Below, piece by piece: positions 12,883 through 23,777 of a DNA stretch of 64,000 nt (the stretch's first letter is position 1; each line of letters begins with the position of its first letter). The translations under genes and the position numbers were made by a program. The stretch comes from Parascedosporium putredinis. Taxonomy: Eukaryota; Ascomycota; Sordariomycetes; Microascales; Microascaceae. The DNA is taken from NCBI GenBank assembly GCA_949357655.1, contig CASHTG010000015.1:2728001-2792000 (forward strand), written 5' to 3'. The notes under the pieces were generated by a model that was not told where the DNA came from, made no database searches, and saw only the letters and a list, made by a program, of their open reading frames with translations.

Positions 12883-15123
12883 AATGTGTTGATCAATGAC
12901 GATTTCGACAATGATACCAAAGTATAGTTATGCAAGGAAGATACAACATAAACACACCTCATCAAGCCAACGCTGGAGCGTGCGACGTCCCGGGATCAAC
13001 CCCATGCCATCATCAGGCCCCCTCTAAGCACGCCCAAGCCCGGCTCTCGCCCTCAAATGGTAATGTTCATTTGGAGAGCCAACTGCCAGGGAGCGGGCCC
13101 TTGGCCCTTCCGTTCTATCCCCCACGATCCAGGCTTGGTTAGCGTCCCCTTGCACGATTCGAAACAACGCACCCCTGGCGCCTCTCATCCATCAACGCTA
13201 CACAACCCAACATACACTAGGCCAAGCTGGGACAGCTATCATGGGCAAAAAGACGAGAGCCTGGAGCTATGCTCCAAGTATCTCGTCAATGTGGTGCTCA
13301 CAATTTTCTGGTCGACCCATACAATGCAAACAATCAACTGTGCATCGTCAGGGGCGTTCGATTGAGCCTAGTGTACTGTACACTAGACGAGGCCATTGCT
13401 TGGTCCAAAAGGAGTGCCATTCAGCCTTTTCTACTCTCTTTCTTCGGGAGGAAAGAAGAAAATCTGGTATGATGGATGATGGAGTGATGGGTTTACTTGG
13501 ACAGGCAGCACGCATGCATCCCAAAACGAGAATTCAATCTCATCTTGATGCAAAAAAGGGACATCGGAAGCGCATTTAATCAACGAATGCTCGAGTTGGA
13601 ACAGTGGAGCTTTCTTCTTCATACATTCCCGAGCTTTACAGACATGCCTCATCAAAGAAGGGGTCCTTTCCCCCTGTTCTCCCATTTCCTTCTTCTCCCT
13701 TATTACTATTTTTCTTTTCTTTCCCTCCTGCTTCTGCTTCTGGCCGGCTCGGCAAAGCAGGATAGGGAGGAACGGCCCAATCTTCAAATTTCCTCTTTCC
13801 CCTTTCCTCTCCCACTTGCTCTCCCTGGCTGGGTGCGTGTACCTCGCAGAAGTACTGCACACTGCTGCTGGTCTGCCCATGAACAGAGAAAGGGCCTGTG
13901 GGCAGGCACATCCATAATCCGTCAAATGGATCGCCCATCCCGCTCCACCAGCCGCACCAGACACATACACGGGTCCCGGAATAGTCTTGGTCGCACGTAC
14001 ACCATCCGCGCAAGAGAAACCTTGGTTCTCCTCCTTCGTAGTATAGTACATGCGACCCACTAACATTCCTCACCACTGGCCAGCGTACCGCCTATATGAT
14101 TATGGTCGACCCGGTGTCTCTGTCAAGGCGGAGCTCGATTAAGACTGGGGTTCAGGACAAGACGGGACGTGACGAAAAAAAAAAAGAGAAGAACACGCCC
14201 TCACAACCATTCATTGGTGACGGGAGAAGAGAGTGTATAATAGGTTGTATGATAGCCAAGAATGAGGGAGATATATACAACATGCTTGCCGCCCACGCCT
14301 TTTTCCCACCCCATCCTCCCTTTCGAAGCCCCCTTGTAAAAGCCAGCCTCGAGAGAGAAGAGCGAGTAAAAGAGTGTGAGTGAGAGAGATTAGGGAAAAG
14401 AATCTCTTGCGCTCCAGCAGTTCAGAACTCTTCCATTCTTCTTCGACTAGTGCTTCGACAGCAACAAGGGAAGACGCTCTCCCCGAAAGCATCGACCCGA
14501 CACCGAAGCGTTCTATTCACCCTCAACGGCTTGCTGTTTTATATTTCTTTTCATTCTCGAAACCTAGTTTTCTTCTTCTCTTTTCTTGTCTTCTTTGTCT
14601 CCGTATTCTTCACCCGAGCGAGCTCTCTTTTCTCCTGTTTTGGCCACTCATTCTCGACCGAAACTCGGCACTTATCCCACCCACACCACCTCGATCACGC
14701 CTCGCCGAGACGAGCACGCGGCCGGATTCAATCAAGGACAAGGTGTCGTGCAACTCTCTGCCTTGCCAGCTCCTCACCACTTTCATTTTCATTACTACAT
14801 TTTAAGCTCTTGCCTTGCGTTTAATCCTGGATCGAACAAACGAATAAACAAATCATTTCGGGGTCTGGCGGAACAACCTTGCACTCTGCTCATTGCTTGG
14901 GCCACAGTGGTCCCTGCTAATTTCGACAGGGCCGGAATCACCGCGGCGCCCAGAACTTGACAAAAACCCCCGGTCTACAAATCTCGGACACGATCACACG
15001 GAGAGAAAAGGAAAAAGAAAGAAAAGGAAGAGAAAAGGGATAGCAGGATATTACTCTCCACCTCGACATAACTCAGCTATTCTATTCTGTGAATTACCCT
15101 GTGGGCCTGGAGGATTCGATACG

Positions 15124-18100
15124 ATGGGATTCGCAGCGGATGCCCTCTGGCAGAGGCAATGGCTGTATCCCAATGCCCGCGTTGGCCTCACGGTCACGAC
15201 AGGGGACACTCCACTCTCCACTCCTTCCATGGCCACCCAGTGCTCCTCGTCCTCGTCAGCGACGACAGGCGCCTCGAGGCCCTGACCCCTGACCAAGGTC
15301 ACAGACACGGCGGGGCCATCATTAGCCTCGCCGATCTTTCAATCACCTCCGATGACAAGAATGCCACCCCCGACGACGATGACAACAACAAAACCGACTG
15401 CCCCCCGCCCTGCCCCCGGTTTATCGTCTTTCTGTCTGGCCGAGCTTCGAACACCACCAGATTCTGCGAGACGACGACCCCGACGACAAGCGGAGTAGCA
15501 GCTATTACGGCGGAGGAGGCGGCAGCGACAACGACGACGACAACAACAACAACGACGGCAAAACCGACACCAGCAGCTCCGATTCCGAATCAGAATACGA
15601 GTTGGACTCGGACTTTGGCGACTCCCCGGTGCCATCTTCCTGCAGCAGCCCGACGGGATTCTCGTGGACGACAACGGCGCCGCATCTGTCGACAGGATCG
15701 ACAGCTTCCTCGACTCGGGCAAAAGCGAAAGCACGGCCACGCCCTTGCCCAACCAGCCGACCTTCTTCCGCTCGTCGCCATCAAGTGAGGGTTTCGGCTT
15801 GCCCGAGAGCCCCTCCTCCCAGAGCTCGGCGCTCGACTGCTTCCAAGAATCTCTCCCGGATCACGAAGCGAGCAAGCCCAGCATGGCTGGTGCGGCGTAT
15901 ATGCCGCTCTCAACCCGCCCTCTGACGGCGCAGGAGTACCAGCGGTACCGATCGCAGCGTCGGGGAGGAGACGGAAGCGGCATGTCCCCCACCACCGCAG
16001 GGTTTACCGCGAGATGCGCGAGTGACGGCAGATACCAGGCAGGGCTTCGCTCGGCCGGCGCCTCTGCCCTCGGCACAAACAACAGTCCAGTGCCCAGCCC
16101 GACAGTCCACAAGCCGACGCCGTTGAACGGTGGGAGCACGCGGGCCAAGATTACCAAACCCATGGTGCTGTCGCGAGATAGAAGAGCGAGCCGGATTCCT
16201 TCGATATCATCGCCCGGGATGATGACGAGAGAGGAGTTTGAATCGCTGCCTCCAGCTATCCAGAGAAAGGTTAGTGCTTAGTTCTTTTGCTTCCCCTTTT
16301 CTTCTTCTTCTTCTGCTTCTGCTTCTGCTTCTGCTTCTGCTTCTTGTTCTTCCGTTTTCCAATATCTCTTGCGGATGGCAGAGTTCAGCTCTGGCCATCC
16401 TCGGCCTCGCTTCCTGCTTCTTCGTTCTCGTTTCTCCTAGTCTCCTCTTGCGTCTCCCCCTTTCTCTCTCTCTCTAGGCCCTAGCGTGTCTAGCCCATTC
16501 TGCGGACTCGTTGCGAGACTTGCGCTTTCAAAATTTTGCCGAGAGGGTACATGGCTTCTGTCCTGTCTCCGAACCGGAGACACTCTCTGGCATGAGATGA
16601 GCTGGTGCACACTCGGCCGAAGATCAAGCGATCAAGCCAAAGCCGATTTGGGTCAGATGGGTCTCCTGCGAGACAGGCTGTCTCCAGGAAATCCAGGTTC
16701 GGAGGGCGAAGGGATGAAAGCGCGTCGTCGCGGGCTCACCGGTGGCAGAACATCCCCGCAGGACATGCGGAGGCTGCAAAAAATGGCAAGACGAGGGACC
16801 ATTCTTTCCGCCGAGAAAGAAACAAAAAGATCCGCGCCCTGAAGTCAGTTCCATTTCCCGTTTCCCAAGCCGATATCCACATCGACCATGTCTTGGGACA
16901 ACTCCTCGACCCGAACTATCCGGGACGTGGAGCTTGGTGGAGGAAAAACAGACGACGAAAATCCCTCGCCGCGCCGCGTTCCTCTCTCACCTACCATGTG
17001 CATTGTGCTAGTGGTTCGTCCGCATTTTTTATTTCCCTCGATAAGGCGGTCCTGAGGGGACGGCTAGCCCCAAGTGCGTGGTCTGGCGGGCAGACTATTG
17101 GCGTCTTGCAGTGCATGATGGCTCGAACGGGGGCTTGTTTCTTCCTCTCTACCACCACTCCCACTCCCACTCCCGCGCGGTTTCTAGGGCTGAGTGGAAT
17201 GGTGGGAAGATATGGTCCGTTGGGAGCTGGCGCGGAAGCGAGATCGAATCACATTGATGCGCAGGAAAAATCCACGCTGGTTGGACAATCCGTTTGAAGC
17301 GAATTCCAAGCGCGGGCCAGTGCCCCATCTCGACGTCGCGTTTTTGAAGTTGCAACGCCAGGGCGCTGGGCGCCAAAACCGACCAGTCATTGGGGTTGAC
17401 CGGGTTTTCCGGTCAAATTCATCACGGCGGAGGTTGTGGCGTTCACCAATGAGGCGTGTCCTGTCCCAGTTCGCCAGCGATCAATTTGATCAGCTCAATT
17501 GATTGACACGCGCCGTTGACCAACAAGACCCTCCTGAAGACGCTCGACGTTATAGTGGGGTCTGCCCTGGAGCTAGTCCCTTTGCAGCGCCCCAGTTGGG
17601 TGCCTGCCCTGGGCCTGCCCGCTGGGTAGCGCCTGCAGCAGGCGTGCTCCCACTCCCCCAGCTTGCTGACTACGTCGCTGTTGCCGCCCTTTCCCTCTGG
17701 CCTCCGCGGTAAACCCCCTAGTCAGCAGGATTCTTCCCTCCCCTGACAGATCATGCTCCTCCACCTTGACACCTTGACAGGATCGGTGATTGTTGCAACC
17801 CTGGATGCATCCAATTTGATCAACCCCTGAGGGAGAGAGGTTGCTATCATCTTGGGGTTTGGTGAACAGGACGATCATTGCCATGACGAACCAGAATTCT
17901 AGGCATGGATTGGTTCCTTTACCAATCTCGTCATCTTGTCGGAACACATGCTGGCTAGTTCTTTCACCATTGCGCTTCCCCCTTCCGCTGCTACCCCTTT
18001 CGTCCTCTCCCTCGGCCCAATAATTGCTGAGGGTTCGAGCTTGTGGATTGATGTGCGCTTTCTCTTTTGTGCGCCCACTTCTCCTTCTTTTTTGCGGACC

Positions 18101-20991
18101 TCAAGCGATTGACCGCTCGCTCTCTCTCGCTATCTCATTGTCACCCGCCTTGCAGTCCACCATCAATACCACCGTTAATCTCTTCGGGTTGTATCTGGCT
18201 GGACAGGCGAGAAGCGAGCGACGTCGCCTTGGATTCTTCCGAAATCGAAGCTCCCCCTTCGCTAGAAGTACCATGTACCGTCCTTCCCGTCCCATCCTCG
18301 TCTGGAGGGCATGAAGTCAATGCTCCCATTATACCCTCCCCAACTGATACCACTCCTCTTCTCCCAATACGACAGGATAAAAAAAAGAGATGTCGTATAA
18401 CCACCACACCCCCTGCAGGTCCATCTTATTTCCCACCCTGTTGGCGCGACTATCCTCTCGGGATGGGTGTAATATCGTGCACGACTATACCACTCTGGGA
18501 GCGGTGGAGAGAGCGTCAGTGCCCTCTCTCCAGAACCCTGTTGGCACTTTACCCATTTCTCTTGGAAGACTAGCACGGGCTGTGTTGACACCTGCGGTGC
18601 CTGCTGCACTTGATCAAATCCGTCCATTCTACGTCCCCCTGCGTGGTCCCTGTGTCGTCCCTGGGAGTGAAAACAAAAAGAGATGCAAAAGAGGGCCCCT
18701 GAGTGCGAGTGGTCGCTTCCTCCCTACCCACCAAGGCTAGTGCTGGTGACGGAGAGCTTCGGATAACTATGCTTTACAAGGAGGAAGGATGCGGAGCATG
18801 AAGTACATCAATTGATGCACCTCGTCCGTCCCTCTTTCTTCCTCCCAGCACTCTGGAGCGCCGCTTGCTCCTCCTGCAGGCTGATTTCAACTATCCCCAA
18901 CGCATCCAGACCTTCCCTGCCCAGACCACGCACGCACTGCACACCCTCCTCCCCGTCACTCTAATAACGAAGGCACCGTCCTGCCATCCCAGACGAGGCC
19001 TTTTCTTCTTACCCCTCGTCTTTGGGTTTCTTTTATTCTCATTTTTTTCATTCCATGTTTCGTGCTCTTCCTACCTTTGATTTTGGCGTCCACATCCCGA
19101 TTACTGGATTCTCGTCTCCCATCCAAAAGCCTTGTGTTTTTGGGACTCCTTGGAGTAGTTGGCCAGTTCTCCAACTTCTCTAGCAGGCGAGGCTTGGTTG
19201 CATATCCGCCGTCCTTGGGAAGGGGATCGACCCAACTCTTTTGTCCGTCCTTGGACGAACGGCTGAATAGTCGCGGCCAGCACATGCACCATCCCCACGT
19301 TCAAATGCCCGGTTTCTTTGCTTTTCCCACCAACATACGCTCTTGAGTCGTCTTAAAAAAACGACGTGCAAAGGGGTGCCCGGAAGCGGAAGCAGGAAAA
19401 GGAAGAAAAGAAAAAGGAAATTGGAGCTCGCAGCACAAGACCAACAGTGCAGTTTTACTTACTCGCCTGCCTCCGCAGTACTTCTCCACTCTCGAACGCC
19501 TCCGACTTACACAACACCCCAACGTGACTCTCGATTCGTCCCAAACAACAAACGATTTCTACGACTTCTCCTCCACACCTTTGAAACTCCGAAAAAGTCG
19601 CCGTGGCAGGGCAGCATCCGATTTGAAATCCGGCCAGCCCGTACCTCAACGCTCTACGCCTCGTTCTCGCACGCTTTCAGTGGATTCGGCCATCGAGAAC
19701 CATAGCCAACAGACCCGGCCTACATCCGAGGAGGAGAGGTTCGACCTGCACAGGAATAAGACGCTGAGCGTCATTGCCGACACCACAGACGGTACTTCCA
19801 CAGTGATTGCAGAGTCCAGCTCTCTATCTACCCAAGATACCCAAGACGGTATCATTCGAGATCAAGACGGCCTCGAGGCTATCGACAGGCCGGACCTCGC
19901 ATCGTCCCGATCCCGATCCCCCACCCACGAGCACCGAGCTACAGACGACATGGCGGCAGCTCACTCGCGTATGGTGCCGGACTCGTTCTACGAGAGCTTC
20001 CGGTGCCTAGATGAGAGCAACGATCTGGATCTCCAGCTCCGGCTGGATAACTACAACTCTAGCTCTGCTGCGACGTCGCCGGTAATGAAGCAGAGGAATC
20101 CCTCTTTCCGCAGACATCTCTCCATCTCCAAAGTCCATCTTGGGCTCTCTTCCCAGCCTTCCTCGAGCCGCCCCGGAACCAAGGACACGTCAGGCACGTC
20201 GACCACGTCCCCACCCTCGTCGATGACAAGTCCTGTAATCCCCCAACCCCGGACATGGCCGACGCACATCACGCGCGCTCCCTTCGAACCCCCAGGCCCA
20301 GCCTAGCGGACAACGTGGTGATTCCTTCGACGAATGCCGTCGATCTAGCAGCTGCTCACTACCAGGACCCCGAGGCTCGGCTCAAGCTTCGAGTGTACCT
20401 TGCATCTCCGCAAAAGTTTGACGAGGCGGTCGAGTTTGGGTTTCCCTCGACCGACATCGCCCGCGGGGCCACATGGCAGACTCGCGGCATCTCAGGAAAC
20501 AAAAATCCTGCTTTGCCCTCTCGGACGACGTGGACAAGCACCACACCTTCCTCGCCGACGACAAATCGTCGGTTTACAGCGACGACGCATCCATGGCGGA
20601 GCCCGACTCGCCCAAGACACCCGAGCCTCTCGAGAAGCCCTCGGCGGCGCGGCCTTTTAGAGCAGCTTCCGACGCTGGCCTTCTCGCCAAGGCTGCCGTC
20701 GACTACAACCAGGCGGCGGCATCGGCCCGGGAGATGACGCTGCGGATGACGCTGACCAGGCCAGATCTGCGAGCAGGAGAGGACCAAATCTACGGGTGGC
20801 AGCACAAGGGTATCGCGGCGGGACGGAAATCACAGTCGGTGCTACGGGAAGAGGTGACACCTACCGTGGTGTATATCAGGGAGGGCAATTCCAAGGACAG
20901 CATCGAGAGGCAGTTTGCTGTCATGGATCAGTGGGCAGAACCCGAGCGAGGCGTCGTCAAGCGATTCTGGAACCGAGTTCGACGCCAATAG
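15124..20991 (+). CDS. Conserved fungal protein of unknown function, split by a 3.2-kb intron
   Basis: Exon 1 (15124-16269) starts MGFAADALWQRQWLYPNARV and ends at LPPAIQRK. Exon 2 (19479-20991) resumes at YFSTLERLRL. From memory, LPPAIQRK and YFSTLERLR are contiguous in related fungal proteins, some annotated 'mucin-like', so the exons belong together. The protein is Ser/Thr/Pro-rich and mostly disordered. Conserved blocks are VDDNGAASVDRIDSFLDSG in exon 1, and DPEARLKLRVYLASPQKFDE and REMTLRMTLTRPDLR in exon 2. No signal peptide or membrane segment is visible, so it is not a secreted mucin. Frame breaks lie near 15655 (GGG), 20240-20250 (C runs) and 20465 (GGGG), each as if one base were missing. 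The part of exon 1 between about 15235 and 15520 needs several more corrections and reads poorly. The exon join is firm; the function is unknown. Confidence 0.7.
16270..19478 (+). other. Giant intron (3209 bp)
   Basis: The donor GTTAGT follows the AAG codon ending at 16269, and a CAG acceptor ends at 19478. The split is in phase 0 between two halves of one conserved motif. Inside are a (CTT/CTG) run at 16300-16345, CT-rich sequence and two TCAATTGAT motifs (17495, 18808). I recognise no nested gene or mobile element. An internal promoter giving a second, shorter transcript is possible. Confidence 0.6.
16300..16345. repeat. (CTTCTG)n pyrimidine-rich repeat in the giant intron
   Basis: CTT triplets grade into CTTCTG hexamers just after the 5' splice site. 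Confidence 0.8.
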
Positions 20992-21720
20992 GTACTTGTG
21001 CGCACGCCACCCAAATTCACCCCTTGAAAGTCGCTCCAGTACCTCCTTTGGCTCAGCCCAACCCCGACTCAACCAACGAGGAGCGCAAGCACATTGCTCA
21101 CCCCCAAAACACTTGCCTTGGAGCCGACAACTGCAACATTGAACCCCCACCACTCGGCTCCGTGCTCTCCTTGGTGAGCACGAAGGCTTTATTCTCATCC
21201 ACTTCTCTCTTCATTGGACATCAAACCACGCCCTTGGCCTCTCTATCGGGATGGTTTTCTTCTCTTAAACTTTACTTCTCTTTCTTAATTATTTATGACA
21301 TGACACATTTTCACGACATATTTAACCAACTTACCTCTATTCCCCTCTCCCTCTCCCTCTTCCTCTCGCTCTACCTCTACCTCTACCTCACTACCTCTAT
21401 ACATCCTGGACAGCCCTCTCGGGCCGATAACGATTGTGGCTTTCTTTTCTTTTTATCATCTTTTCCGTGTGCTGGTCCTTTTTCTACTTGTCTCATTTGT
21501 TACTTTTTCTCTTTTGAAATTCCCGAATTGGATTCACATAGCGCGTCCTTGCTCATTACTTGCTTCTTTCTCGGCCGTTCCAAACCGCCCTCTTTCTCCT
21601 TCTCCGCACACCCACCGATCATTGCCGCCTGGATTATTCTTCATTCTGTCTATCTTGTCTTTTCGTAGCTTGCAGCAATCTTTTCTGCCAAGGTATATAT
21701 ACCCATGGGAAATTACATGT

Positions 21721-21741
21721 ACTACTACTACTACTACTACT
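21721..21741. repeat. (ACT)7 microsatellite
   Basis: Seven ACT triplets followed by imperfect ACT/TCT repeats to about 21800. Confidence 0.8.
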
Positions 21742-22911
21742 AAACTACTATTCTTACTACTTCTACTGCCTCTCATACTTCTACTACAACTGCTGCTGCT
21801 TCTGCTGCTTCTGGCGGCCAGGGCTGTTCTTACCTGTTACCTCTACTACTCTTTTTAATAGTGCCTTGGCTATCTTTTCTGATATTCCTTGCTCCTTGGC
21901 TGGAAGCGGAGGGCAAGGTGATTCGTCTTGACTCTTATATATATATTTCTCTATATGTTGTCATTTGCTCCTCTGTAGCCCATGTCTCTGGACCGTTTTG
22001 GAAGGCATCGTGTGCGTCTTCGTAGCAGGGGACAGACAGTGTCTCTCAGGTTCCCGGCGTCTCGGGAGGGCTGAAGCTTTTCTTGAGCCTGGCGCTCGCA
22101 AAAAGTACCAGGTCATCCATTGGGCGGCGTGTATTTTCCTCCCTTCTTTCAAGGACCCGTCAAATATCGTCCATCTTATTATTACCGCTTTTGTCAATCT
22201 GACCTGGTTGAAAACGCACCCCACCCTGTTATGCCCAGTCCATCGTACTCCTGCTGCGTGCTTGGGCAAAGGCCCCACCACCAAGGCAAGCTCTGACCCG
22301 GACGATCTCCTCAATGTTGCGAGCTGTGACGTGCCCAACCCAGAAAATAGCAGGGAAGATAGCTTGGAGGAGGAGTACCCGCTTTCGTGCTATCTTCCGA
22401 CAGGATCGATGGGGGTCGGGCGGTCCAGTCATACATGATTGATGATAGTCATGGGACGCGCGGGTTGCATGTTTTGTGTTTTTGATCCAGGCTGGGGCTC
22501 AGAGGTGATGTGTCTCATCTCACTTGCACTCTGCAGCAACTACTTCGTACATACTTTGTACACACCACACACGCCAGACCACACTGCAGGAGTACTACAC
22601 TAGATTTAGCAGTGCCCACACACAGCAGCTTCAATGTTGTGCTCGATGTTAATCGAATCGGCGCGCGGTGGCCGGTGGAACGACCCTACACAAGAGCTCG
22701 AGCTAGTCTAGTAGCTGCAGGAGCACTGGGCTCGACTTGCTTGGTCTCGGTGCTTGGCCACTTCCCGCCGCTATGTTAGTAATTTTGTCCGGCACTGGCG
22801 GCGATGGGAGCGCGCACCAGGCTAGGACCGAGGTGATGGACAAATTTGTTCAGTGCGGTGATGGATTCCATCCCGCTGGTCGATGCCAGCCTTCTCCCTT
22901 TACGATTTCCC

Positions 22912-22957
<46 letters not shown>
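22912..22957. repeat. (CTTT)n microsatellite
   Basis: About eleven CTTT units in intergenic DNA. Confidence 0.85.
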
Positions 22958-23251
22958 CTCTTCTTTCTTTTTTTTGTTGCCCTGTTGAACCAAAACAAGG
23001 TATGGGAGGGGGAAAAAAAGAGAAAATAAGATACCTTGCCTGTGTTTCTTGCCATTCTTTTTCCAACTCCTCTTAAGCGGTGGGGTTGTACGTATGGTCG
23101 GCCGGTCAGTGTCCAGATAAGGCCTAGAGGTTGGAGATGCAGAAGCTAGCACGGCGGGAAGTCCCTGCCAGGGGCGATCGCAAGGACGAGAAGCGCGAGG
23201 CAAGAGCATGGGCCCAGTTGATATATCGTGTAATATCGATGTAGATACACG

Positions 23252-23273
23252 CACACACACACACACACACACA
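23252..23273. repeat. (CA)11 microsatellite
   Basis: Alternating CA units, followed by a CA-rich region to about 23420. Confidence 0.85.
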
Positions 23274-23750
23274 TTACCTAGACACACCACGAGTACACCA
23301 CATATATCATTACCACGCATTTTTGCCTGCGCACGCATAAACGTCCGCACGCACACATGGACACATACACAGACATGCGCACGTACACACACGCACATAT
23401 ATCTATATCCACACCTAAATCCGTATCCGCAAATATATGTACAGTTTGCAGACGAAATATATTGAAGGGGTTGGAATGGCGGAAATGGGGGAACTCCCGG
23501 ATAGGACGCATTTGTTAGGCCCTGAAGTGACGAGAGAGAAAAAACGAACGCCAACCAAAAGGAAGTACCTTCATGAGGAAGAGAATGAAAAAGCAAAGGT
23601 AGGTAGAGTGGACCTCGGCGGGGTATTTCTTTTTTCTTTTTGGTCTCTGTGGTCGATCTGCTGCGAGAGGGTGGAGCGTGGGCTTGCGCCGATGATGCTG
23701 GCCAAGAAGGCGGTGGGAGGCCGGCCCTGGTTTAGCTAGTGTTTATCGCT

Positions 23751-23777
23751 GCACCTCTGCACCTCTGCACCTCTGCA
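23751..23777. repeat. 9-bp tandem repeat, three copies
   Basis: Three copies of GCACCTCTG. Confidence 0.8.

Larger units (their letters stand above)
4668..15123. other. Long gene-free region (about 10.5 kb)
   Basis: Nothing here resembles a known protein, tRNA or rRNA. Open frames exist on both strands (up to a few hundred codons, for example minus 7798-8910) but are built of Ser/Arg/Pro/Leu low-complexity sequence and overlap each other. The stretch holds an A22 run (5950-5971), an 8-bp tandem repeat (6669-6708), a GA run (8243-8268), a T17 run (9048-9064), a heptamer repeat (10427-10447) and an 11-bp hairpin (12856-12882). The last 1 kb, CT-rich, is probably promoter and long 5' leader of the gene starting at 15124. 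Confidence 0.6.

Noticed and set aside
16605..17297. Open frame of 230 codons inside the giant intron, considered as a nested gene
   Set aside because: Arg/Ser-rich with no recognisable domain, splice signals or conserved block; left as intron sequence.
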